The position numbers were made by a program, and so were the translations under genes. A stretch of DNA of 64,000 nucleotides from Pseudomonas hamedanensis. Its GTDB lineage: Bacteria > Pseudomonadota > Gammaproteobacteria > Pseudomonadales > Pseudomonadaceae. Under the pieces are notes generated by a model that searched no databases, had not been told where the DNA came from, and was given only the letters and a program-made list of their open reading frames with translations. Below, piece after piece: positions 56,101-62,807 of this stretch; within the stretch, counting starts at the first letter, position 1, and every line of letters begins with the position of its first letter. The DNA is taken from the NCBI RefSeq assembly GCF_014268595.2, contig NZ_CP077091.1, positions 2,068,501 through 2,132,500 of the forward strand, given 5' to 3'.

Positions 56101-56782
56101 CAAACTCGCTTCGCTGCCGGCACAAACCGCAATGGAGAGTCTGGAAGGTCACGGCTCGACCTACCTGGTTCATCTGGTTGCCGACATGACGATAAAACTC
56201 TCGACCCCGGGGGCTTTGGCCAATGCCGCCATCAGACTGCCCTACTCGTCGACCTGGGAACTTGATGCTACGGCGCTGGGCGCCGTAGCGATCAAACTGG
56301 AAAACAACAAGCTGCACATCGGCACCTGCACCATTCATCTGCCCGTTTACGACAGCGAGGATCTTATCGATCAGATCCGTGTCATCACCACAGAAGGGCT
56401 GGTCCATACCGTCGACCTGTCTTTCGATCGAGTCTATCCGGACGGCCTGGACGGCCGATTCTTCAAAGCACCAACGCCCTCGAAAGATCCGCTGCCCCCC
56501 CCCTTCACCGCACTGGCAGACAAGGTGCTGAATGTACGAAATATCGTCGTGGCAGATAACCGCCCGGGGATATTGAGTTACAGCTTCCCCGAGCGCAGCT
56601 GGCGCTTGGACGCTGAAACCCTGTGCATTGATCATTCGCAGCTCAACGTCATCAATCGTTGCAGCCATCAGCTACCTCAGAGAGTGATGCCAGCGTCATT
56701 GCTGGACGTGGCCGAGCCTCCCCTGTCGCGCCCCGCTCAAGACCGATCATGCACGCACTCCGAGAGCGGCTTCGCGCACTGA
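53195..56782 (+). CDS. Large toxin-like protein with TcdA/TcdB-type pore-forming segment and RTX-like repeats
   Basis: A 1195-residue protein without a signal peptide. Residues 195-360 are unusually hydrophobic and Gly/Ala-rich (SSVGIQGFGIFMGLRGVV, GLIGGALTLPFDIYTAI, then AAMTVILGGAAMAGFSF). This block is followed by DDYIELTTEERWRTGW, as in the pore-forming region of TcdA/TcdB- and Mcf/FitD-type toxins. Residues 465-670 hold degenerate calcium-binding, RTX-like repeats such as GGDDTIDAR, GGAGSDTLVLGGAD and GAGNDQIHLL. Residues 670-1195 are beta-rich and unrecognised. AAGGATG lies before the ATG. A C9 run at codon 1101 could cause frame slippage. The GC content looks lower than in neighbouring genes. 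Secretion is probable, but no type I exporter is adjacent. The target and mode of action are inferred. Confidence 0.68.
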   Translation: MATLISDALIHDDSVIITDMDIGVNEHDASTLDLSKNKPTGHSGNRHKTDQLTITDGLFGPLQMGSISITRVSLDALGATLGGQPLTGQNTFFRTPRRSFINALQFNANEVDKQIRTASAPDSYLLTTLLFELASRRPLTSPPILWSSDETQADPGQYRRKLSKLLSSAHKLDLRHAHLPDNNPRWVGVLKSNATLGSSVGIQGFGIFMGLRGVVDAIKSNNNAEIVINTAGIASEFGSIAADVAVNKVASEMITAGQTAYKDFAKTRFAVRLGRSGGLIGGALTLPFDIYTAIRSLNAADNAAGKEALDHYVSAGLSITSAAMTVILGGAAMAGFSFAGPVGLAAGAILAIGSQVYGAVRIVDDIDDYIELTTEERWRTGWFSFCFMNPDQDVQNRYSVAKARTEHLKQLKATARKLLDGELQDATEAVVNGTFEVHLTPKQVWTRNWWTKQDGWETVNVPQIKGGDDTIDARAGVTASTPGAELGKAAENKGVLWLIGDGRDSIVGVEKKTNTFHYKSGKKHLTGGEKDDRFVFEGAADLLRQGGSVLDASTLQGGAGSDTLVLGGADYSASAKGSGYDVNLPAGTLHTTVADPTVAGEKKRALHSRLDSVENIETVTNGQSIVTGTEQRNIIKSRGRDTIKAGAGNDQIHLLHGGASASGEAGVDEYFVAHQAGRISITEDGDQQSVVVLNWRMDLIESWVIENTALIITSRFDFQDSPKSVVALQDVYTRNDTESVLKNNKLTFMTRDGFVLMPDFPETLENGRTVELEIIVVKQGQAEKPIILYTPTYSTRHQQDAGYYLPRSPQDTAFEFVERRDAVTRIYLDYASDELKQADAHFTARKSDKDHDLMAGCDLQYLVGEKKLTLRHFAFARGGTDPMNMTKILRTMAAKPLQRIVLIFNDGVAFNAKLTAETDVAPADNHYEMHALKHWTTRMNLPMPLRTGRFTFDLPENEAYRLGTRRACAKLASLPAQTAMESLEGHGSTYLVHLVADMTIKLSTPGALANAAIRLPYSSTWELDATALGAVAIKLENNKLHIGTCTIHLPVYDSEDLIDQIRVITTEGLVHTVDLSFDRVYPDGLDGRFFKAPTPSKDPLPPPFTALADKVLNVRNIVVADNRPGILSYSFPERSWRLDAETLCIDHSQLNVINRCSHQLPQRVMPASLLDVAEPPLSRPAQDRSCTHSESGFAH

Positions 56783-56856
56783 ACGCGCGCACCCGAAACA
56801 TGTGTCGAGGCGCCACTTCGCGCCTTGAAAACGCCTATCCGAACGAGAATTCCCCC

Positions 56857-58704
56857 ATGGCCAAACCGCCAAAAAGAACAGCTGTGACAACCACCACCGA
56901 TGCCTCCGTAACGACACGAACGACGGATCCCTCTTCCAGCCATCGCGTCACGACCGCTGACCTGCCTTCGCCTGGCGGCCAGCCGTTGACGGGTTCGGAT
57001 CTGTCAAACCCCGCTCCGCTGCCAACGACTCGCCCTGCCGCTATCGTTGTCCACGAGATGCCTGGACGCGCTGCGGATAGCTTCAGCACTGCCCGCAATG
57101 AAATCGCCTGGCCACAGCACCGTTTGCACGAACTGGAACCCATTGGCGATCAGACGGGACTGTTTATCGGGCCGGATCAACGCACATACGCCCAGCTCGG
57201 CACCGAGGGCCGCTTCGTGGTTGAGCGCAATGCGCAAGGCAATTATCACGTCCCCCTGACCTTCGCCCCCGGCGTCGCCGGACCGCTGCTGGTGAAGAAT
57301 GAAGGCCTGGCCAGTTGGCGCATCGAGCGACCGGGCGGGCATGCGACGCAGACGCCGGCAAGCACTTCGGGAACGGCGCAGGCGCCAACTTATCTGCTAC
57401 CCGACGATGCCCGATCGTTGACCAAGGCAGAGGCGTCAACGGATGGCCTGCGCTACAACAAACTCAAGCAAACCTTTGTCGACACCGCCGAAGGCACGGT
57501 CAGGGTTCGCAAAAACCCAGAAGGGCAATACCAGCAAGCCTTTGCGACCACCCATGAGGCCCCGGAGATTTTTTTCGAGCGAATTCCCGACAGCCTGCTG
57601 TGGCGTCAAAAAACCTCAGATCCGACATCCCATGAGCCGGCTCATCAGCAGCGCCTGCGCGATGTCGATGAATCCGCCCCCTCTGCGGGGCCGAGCAAGC
57701 GACCGCGTCTGGACGAGCCGACACCGGCGTCCTCAGCTACAGAACCCGCTACACCCGCGGCCTATTCCTGGCTACCGTGGGGCCACCTGAACAAACCTGC
57801 ATCAATCGAAACCGTGCAGTTGGGCTGGCTTCATTACCCCGTTGTGCCGATCGGTTCCGCGCGCACGCTCACGACTTTTTTTGTGAAGCACCCTGACTTC
57901 GACCCAGCCGGTTTTGATGCCTTTGAACACATGCTGCGCACAGCCCCTTCCCTGCAGCCAGTGGCGACCTTTCGCATCGGGCACGACCCCGGCGAAATCA
58001 ATCCCGGCACGCGTTTTTTCGATGAACCCATAACGCAATCGGTCGCTAAGGCCTTTCCGGATCTGTCGCAGGTCAGCGCACAAGCCATCGCCAAAAAACT
58101 CTTCGAACTGGCCGACAACTCGCCCCTCGCCACGGCCACCGGACTGCTGAATATTCAGGCGGTGCTGCACCAGTGGAAACAGAAGCCGTTTCCGGTCACA
58201 CCGGCCTACGCCGATCCATTGATCATGCTGCCGGTTGCGCAAGCGATTGACCGACCTGAGGGGAAAATCATTGTGCTGCCACCTGGCCGCACCGGTGAGT
58301 TGCAACAGCTCATCTTTGATCCAAAGCGTTTTGCCATCGAATGGAATCACTACAAAACCTACCCCTCGGATTTGAACCTGAGACGACTGCTGGGCGCTTT
58401 ACTGGTCCGCAGCGGCTACGACCTCTATCCCCTGACCCATGACCATCGCAAGCCGACGCTGGTGTTCAGACGGGCAAGCCATGACCAGATGTTTTTCCTG
58501 AAGCTGGGTGCAATCGAGAAGGTCGGACTTGTCCACCAGCCCGGTAACGAGCTGGCCGATCCGCAATTGCCAGACAGAATAGGCAAGGACGCATTCAATG
58601 CCCTGAGCGCTGCGGCGGCACAGAACAAAGTGGTCTGGCTGATCGGCGGCGTGCTGAAGGTCAATTCCGCGCCCGATTCGGTGTTCATCCTCAAGGAACG
58701 CTGA
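56857..58704 (+). CDS. Putative secreted effector with two beta repeats, unrecognised C-terminal domain
   Basis: A 615-residue protein 74 bases after the toxin-like gene. Residues 1-75 are Thr/Ser/Pro-rich and disordered. Two related repeats follow: about 88-160 (TGLFIGPDQRTYAQLG, then GNYHVPLTFAPGVAGPLL) and about 180-252 (GLRYNKLKQTFVDTAEG, then FFERIPDSLLWRQK). The style matches repeats in large Pseudomonas effector-like proteins. A linker (252-302) has PSKRPRLDE, which resembles a monopartite nuclear localisation signal. Residues 303-615 form a folded domain I cannot place (GWLHYPVVPIGSARTLTTFF). The frame is open to 56659, but ATG 56857 follows the untranslated gap; its ribosome-binding site is weak. 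Function unknown; a translocated effector is an inference. Confidence 0.6.
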   Translation: MAKPPKRTAVTTTTDASVTTRTTDPSSSHRVTTADLPSPGGQPLTGSDLSNPAPLPTTRPAAIVVHEMPGRAADSFSTARNEIAWPQHRLHELEPIGDQTGLFIGPDQRTYAQLGTEGRFVVERNAQGNYHVPLTFAPGVAGPLLVKNEGLASWRIERPGGHATQTPASTSGTAQAPTYLLPDDARSLTKAEASTDGLRYNKLKQTFVDTAEGTVRVRKNPEGQYQQAFATTHEAPEIFFERIPDSLLWRQKTSDPTSHEPAHQQRLRDVDESAPSAGPSKRPRLDEPTPASSATEPATPAAYSWLPWGHLNKPASIETVQLGWLHYPVVPIGSARTLTTFFVKHPDFDPAGFDAFEHMLRTAPSLQPVATFRIGHDPGEINPGTRFFDEPITQSVAKAFPDLSQVSAQAIAKKLFELADNSPLATATGLLNIQAVLHQWKQKPFPVTPAYADPLIMLPVAQAIDRPEGKIIVLPPGRTGELQQLIFDPKRFAIEWNHYKTYPSDLNLRRLLGALLVRSGYDLYPLTHDHRKPTLVFRRASHDQMFFLKLGAIEKVGLVHQPGNELADPQLPDRIGKDAFNALSAAAAQNKVVWLIGGVLKVNSAPDSVFILKER

Positions 58705-58752
58705 GCCGCATCCGCCCCCTCGTCGCTCTGCCGGCGGGGTTCGGCTTACGCC

Positions 58753-58780
58753 ATAAAAAAAGCCCGCAGTGTGAGCGGGC
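58753..58780 (-). terminator. Terminator of uraH
   Basis: Read on the minus strand, GCCCGCTCACACTGCGGGC is followed by seven T. It lies 58 bases past the uraH stop. It also separates uraH from the converging effector gene. Confidence 0.82.
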
Positions 58781-58837
58781 GAAAGACCAAAGAAGCTATA
58801 TGCGCAGTCGCTTCCCGGTGGGGGCAGCCGCTTGGGG

Positions 58838-59191
58838 TCAGCTGCCCCGGTACGTGGAATAGCTGTAAGGCGAAATCAACAGGGGCACGTGATAGTGCTC
58901 CTGTTCGGCAGAGATACCGAAGCGCAGCACCACCACATCGAGGAAGGCCGGCTCGGGCAGTTGCACGCCACGGGCACGGTAGTAATCGCCGGCGTGGAAC
59001 TGAAGCTGATAAACGCCGGTACGATAGTCCTCGCCTTGCAGCAACGGCGCATCAACCCGGCCATCGCTGTTGGTTAGCGCGCTGGCGACCAGTTCCAGTT
59101 GCGACCCTTCAACGCGGTACAGCTCGACCTTGATCGAGCTGCCCGGGCAACCGTGTGCAGCGTCCAAAACGTGTGTAGTCAAACGTCCCAT
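58838..59191 (-). CDS. uraH: 5-hydroxyisourate hydrolase
   Basis: A 117-residue transthyretin-like enzyme. It has the N-terminal LTTHVLDAAHGCPG, the middle GRVDAPLL and the C-terminal signature YSTYRGS, which distinguishes hydrolases from transthyretins. It opens 5-hydroxyisourate to OHCU, the second step after urate oxidation. It is divergent from puuE; the 420-base gap between them has two operator-like dyads. Confidence 0.95.
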   Translation of the reverse strand: MGRLTTHVLDAAHGCPGSSIKVELYRVEGSQLELVASALTNSDGRVDAPLLQGEDYRTGVYQLQFHAGDYYRARGVQLPEPAFLDVVVLRFGISAEQEHYHVPLLISPYSYSTYRGS

Positions 59192-59322
59192 TGATTCTGC
59201 GCGCCTGCCTGCCTTGAGCAGTCAGACTTCGCGCCTCCCGAAGTCAGATAAAAAGGAGACCGCACCGATTCGGAGCACGAAAAGCTGCGGCGAGCGACTG
59301 ATTAAGACACTTTTCAAAAAAA

Positions 59323-59334
59323 TTGTACACAATA
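59323..59334. promoter_or_regulatory. Operator-like dyad ATTGTACACAAT before uraH
   Basis: Arms ATTGT and ACAAT enclose AC. It lies 132 bases upstream of the uraH start in the 420-base uraH-puuE gap. It belongs to the TTGT-NN-ACAA set found at four places in the window. Confidence 0.5.
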
Positions 59335-59436
59335 AAAACGACATTTTTCGTCTCGCCCCCGCCAACCCGGCCTTTATCGCCAATTCACAGGCAAAGCGCC
59401 TGATCATTGAACCTTCTGTTCATTAGCTGACTGGTC

Positions 59437-59452
59437 AGGCAGGTTTCTTGCA
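59437..59452 (+). promoter_or_regulatory. Possible sigma-54 promoter before puuE
   Basis: AGGCAGGTTTCTTGCA has GG and GC spaced by ten bases (59438-59439, 59450-59451) and keeps the TTGCA half. The -24 half is less perfect. The predicted start near 59463 gives a leader of about 150 bases that includes the dyad at 59529. Confidence 0.4.
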
Positions 59453-59528
59453 GGCTTGAACCGTTAACCGTAAAAGATGACAGCCGGCGAAAAATGCGAA
59501 AATTCAGGCTTACAAATTGGCGATAAAG

Positions 59529-59538
59529 TTGTATACAA
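59529..59538. promoter_or_regulatory. Perfect operator-like palindrome TTGTATACAA before puuE
   Basis: Identical to the core of the site at 10929-10938 before the NCS1 transporter. It lies 74 bases before the puuE start codon and downstream of the possible sigma-54 promoter, which suits repression. Confidence 0.55.
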
Positions 59539-59611
59539 TCAGCCCATCGCTGTGACGCCAGCCTTGCAGGCCGCCACACCCACCTGTCAACGAACAAGAA
59601 GGAAGACTGCA

Positions 59612-60538
59612 GTGAGCGCTGACTACCCTCGCGACCTGATCGGTTACGGCAGTAACCCTCCTCACCCACACTGGCCGGGCAATGCCCGCATCGCCCTGTC
59701 GTTCGTACTCAATTACGAAGAAGGCGGCGAGCGCAATATCCTGCACGGTGACAAAGAATCCGAAGCCTTCCTGTCCGAGATGGTGGCCGCTCAGCCGCTG
59801 CAAGGCGCGCGCAACATGAGCATGGAATCGCTTTATGAGTATGGCAGCCGTGCCGGCGTCTGGCGGATTCTGAAACTGTTCAAGGAATTCGACATCCCGC
59901 TGACCATCTTCGCCGTCGCCATGGCCGCCCAGCGTCACCCGGACGTGATCCGTGCGATGGTCGAGGCCGGTCACGAGATCTGCAGCCACGGCTATCGCTG
60001 GATCGACTACCAGTACATGGACGAAGCGCAGGAACGCGAGCACATGCTCGAAGCGATCCGCATCCTTACCGAACTGACCGGCGAGCGCCCATTGGGCTGG
60101 TACACCGGCCGCACCGGGCCGAACACCCGTCGTCTGGTGATGGAAGAAGGCGGTTTCCTCTACGACTGCGACACCTACGACGACGACCTGCCGTACTGGG
60201 AGCCGAACAACCCGACCGGCAAGCCGCACCTGGTGATTCCGTACACCCTCGATACCAACGACATGCGCTTCACCCAGGTGCAGGGTTTTAACAAGGGTGA
60301 CGATTTCTTCGAATACCTCAAAGATGCCTTCGACGTACTTTACGCCGAAGGCGCCGAGGCGCCGAAAATGCTTTCGATCGGTCTGCACTGCCGCCTGATC
60401 GGTCGCCCCGGTCGCCTCGCTTCGCTCAAGCGCTTTATCGAATACGCCAAAAGTCATGAACAGGTGTGGTTCAGCCGTCGCGTCGACATCGCACGCCACT
60501 GGCACGAAACCCACCCGTACCAAGGGACTGCAAAATGA
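59612..60538 (+). CDS. puuE: Allantoinase PuuE (polysaccharide-deacetylase fold)
   Basis: A 308-residue metal-independent allantoinase. It begins with YPRDLIGYGSNPPHPHWP after a GTG start, and has RNMSMESLYEYGSRAGVWR and HEICSHGYRWIDYQ of the NodB-like fold. It hydrolyses allantoin to allantoate. AAGAAGGAAG lies upstream. The stop overlaps the uraD start (ATGA), so the two are coupled. Confidence 0.94.
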   Translation: MSADYPRDLIGYGSNPPHPHWPGNARIALSFVLNYEEGGERNILHGDKESEAFLSEMVAAQPLQGARNMSMESLYEYGSRAGVWRILKLFKEFDIPLTIFAVAMAAQRHPDVIRAMVEAGHEICSHGYRWIDYQYMDEAQEREHMLEAIRILTELTGERPLGWYTGRTGPNTRRLVMEEGGFLYDCDTYDDDLPYWEPNNPTGKPHLVIPYTLDTNDMRFTQVQGFNKGDDFFEYLKDAFDVLYAEGAEAPKMLSIGLHCRLIGRPGRLASLKRFIEYAKSHEQVWFSRRVDIARHWHETHPYQGTAK

Positions 60539-61050
60539 GCCGTTTTCAAACCCTGCAACCGTCGACTCTGAGCCGCGACGCCTTCGTCAAAGCCTTCGCC
60601 GACATCTACGAACATTCGCCATGGGTGGCCGAAAAGGCCTACGACCTCGGTGCGGACGCTTCGATCGACGAGATCGAGACCCTGCACCTGCGCATGAGCG
60701 ACATCCTGTTGAGCGCCGATCATGCCAGCCAGTTGGCACTGATCAACGCTCACCCGGACCTGGCCGGCAAAGCCGCCGTCCAGGGCCAGTTGACCGAAGC
60801 CAGCACCCATGAACAGGCTGGCGCCGGTATTCACCAATGCACGGCCGAAGAGTTCCAGCGCTTCACCGAGCTGAACGACGCCTACAAAGCCAAGTTCAAG
60901 TTTCCCTTCATCATGGCGGTAAAAGGCAGCAACCGGCATCAGATCCTCGCGGCGTTCGAAACGCGCATTCATAACCCGGAAGAGACCGAGTTCAAATGCG
61001 CGCTGGCGGAGATCAACAAGATTGCCCTGTTCCGTTTACTGACCCTTTAG
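60535..61050 (+). CDS. uraD: 2-oxo-4-hydroxy-4-carboxy-5-ureidoimidazoline decarboxylase
   Basis: A 171-residue helical enzyme. The core NAHPDLAGKAA contains the catalytic histidine; the C-terminal part has KFKFPFIMAVKGSNR. It decarboxylates OHCU to S-allantoin. Overlap with puuE and 87 bases to alc place it in one operon. Confidence 0.95.
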   Translation: MSRFQTLQPSTLSRDAFVKAFADIYEHSPWVAEKAYDLGADASIDEIETLHLRMSDILLSADHASQLALINAHPDLAGKAAVQGQLTEASTHEQAGAGIHQCTAEEFQRFTELNDAYKAKFKFPFIMAVKGSNRHQILAAFETRIHNPEETEFKCALAEINKIALFRLLTL

Positions 61051-61137
61051 CAAGCTTGGCCCGAGCGTGAATGAACGCGCAAACGCCCAGGGCCCTGCGA
61101 GCATCCCCAGCCAACTTATCAAAGGCAGACAAGAAGA

Positions 61138-62133
61138 ATGAAAGCTTACGCCGTACCTTTCGAAAAATACGTCAACCTGGCCGATGCCCGCCTGGGCACC
61201 AAGATCATTTCGGTCACCGATGACTGGTTCGCAGACGCCAATCGTCTGTTTCAACCGACTCCGGCCGTGTGGAAGGAGGGCGTGTTCGATGACAACGGCA
61301 AGTGGATGGACGGCTGGGAATCGCGCCGCAAGCGCTTCGAAGGTTTCGACAGCGCGGTGATCCGTTTGGGCGTACCGGGCTCGATCAAAGGCGTGGACAT
61401 CGACACTTCATTCTTCACCGGCAACTACCCGCCATCGGCCTCGCTGGAAGCCTGCTTCCTGGCCTCGGGCGAGCCTGATGAAAATACCCAGTGGACTGAA
61501 GTGCTGTCGGCCGTCGAGCTGCAAGGCAACAGCCACCACTACCATGAAATCAGCAACACCGAGGCGTTCAGCCACCTGCGTTTCAACATCTACCCGGACG
61601 GCGGTGTCGCGCGTCTGCGCGTCTACGGCGTTCCGTTCCGCGACTGGTCGGCGGTTGGCGATAACGAACAAGTGGATCTGGCTGCTGCCCTGAACGGCGG
61701 TCGCGCCCTCGCCTGCTCCGACGAACACTTCGGCCGCATGAGCAACATTCTCAACCCGGGCCGTGGCATCAACATGGGCGACGGCTGGGAAACCGCGCGT
61801 CGTCGCACGCCGGGCAATGACTGGGTCATCGTCGCGCTGGGCCATCCGGGCGAGATCGAAAAGATCGTCGTCGACACCCTGCACTTCAAAGGCAACTACC
61901 CGGACACTTGCTCGATCCAGGGCGCGTTCGTCAAGGGCGGCACTGACAGCCAGATCGAAACGCAGTCGCTGTTCTGGCGCGAATTGCTGCCAAGCCAGAA
62001 GCTGGAAATGCACGCCGAACACACCTTCGTCGAGCAGATCAAGGCACTCGGTCCGATCACCCACATCCGCCTGAACGTGTTCCCGGACGGCGGCGTGAGT
62101 CGCCTGCGAGTACTGGGCAAGGTCGCTAAATAA
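61138..62133 (+). CDS. alc: Allantoicase
   Basis: A 331-residue protein with two similar jelly-roll halves, seen as [16 protein letters not shown] in the first and [16 protein letters not shown] in the second, each ending [13 protein letters not shown] or [13 protein letters not shown]. It splits allantoate to ureidoglycolate and urea. AAGAAGAA runs into the start codon and may serve both as ribosome-binding and A-rich regulatory sequence. A REP pair follows the stop. Confidence 0.95.
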   Translation: MKAYAVPFEKYVNLADARLGTKIISVTDDWFADANRLFQPTPAVWKEGVFDDNGKWMDGWESRRKRFEGFDSAVIRLGVPGSIKGVDIDTSFFTGNYPPSASLEACFLASGEPDENTQWTEVLSAVELQGNSHHYHEISNTEAFSHLRFNIYPDGGVARLRVYGVPFRDWSAVGDNEQVDLAAALNGGRALACSDEHFGRMSNILNPGRGINMGDGWETARRRTPGNDWVIVALGHPGEIEKIVVDTLHFKGNYPDTCSIQGAFVKGGTDSQIETQSLFWRELLPSQKLEMHAEHTFVEQIKALGPITHIRLNVFPDGGVSRLRVLGKVAK

Positions 62134-62145
62134 GCAGTGAAGCCA

Positions 62146-62210
62146 TTCGCGAGCAAGCTCGCTCCCACATTTGGAATGCATTCCCCTGTGGGAGCGAGCT
62201 TGCTCGCGAA
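62146..62210. repeat. REP pair, tail-facing
   Basis: Two GTGGGAGCGAGCTTGCTCGC-type copies lie inside the uricolytic operon, between alc and allA. Confidence 0.82.
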
Positions 62211-62252
62211 GGCGTCAGAACAGTCAACACAGATCTGGATAAGAAGAACAGC

Positions 62253-62756
62253 ATGCGCACACTACAGATTGAACCGCTGACCAAAGAAGCCTTCGCCCCT
62301 TTCGGTGACGTGATCGAAACCGACGGCAGCGATCACTTCATGATCAATAACGGTTCGACCATGCGCTTCCACAAACTGGCGACGGTCGAAACCGCACAGC
62401 CTGAGGACAACGCGATCATCAGCATTTTCCGCGCCGACGCGCAGGACATGCCGCTGACCGTTTGCATGCTGGAACGCCATCCGCTGGGCAGCCAGGCTTT
62501 CATTCCGCTGCTCGGCAACCCCTTTCTGATCGTGGTCGCGCCACTTGGCGATGAACCTGTATCAGGCTTGGTCCGCGCCTTCGTCACCAACGGCAGGCAG
62601 GGCATCAATTACCATCGCGGCGTCTGGCACCACCCGGTGCTGACGATCGAAAAGCGGGATGACTTCCTGGTGGTTGATCGCAGTGGCACAGGCAATAACT
62701 GCGATGAGCATTTTTTCAAAGAGGATGAGCGTTTGATCCTCGCCCCCCACCAATAA
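62253..62756 (+). CDS. allA: Ureidoglycolate lyase
   Basis: A 167-residue cupin enzyme that begins MRTLQIEPLTKEAFAPFGDV. It has MLERHPLGSQAFIPL and GINYHRGVWHHPVL, whose histidines and glutamate are typical of AllA. It releases glyoxylate and urea from ureidoglycolate, ending the pathway. AAGAAGAACAGC precedes the ATG. puuD follows 51 bases later. Confidence 0.95.
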   Translation: MRTLQIEPLTKEAFAPFGDVIETDGSDHFMINNGSTMRFHKLATVETAQPEDNAIISIFRADAQDMPLTVCMLERHPLGSQAFIPLLGNPFLIVVAPLGDEPVSGLVRAFVTNGRQGINYHRGVWHHPVLTIEKRDDFLVVDRSGTGNNCDEHFFKEDERLILAPHQ

Positions 62757-62807
62757 GAGAAGGTCTGATCACTCGACAACAAGAGTGACAGGCGAGAGGT
62801 AAAGACT

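Noticed and set aside
55172..56668. 498-residue minus-strand open frame inside the toxin-like gene
   Set aside because: No recognisable motif and no ribosome-binding site; it mirrors the codon pattern of the plus-strand gene.
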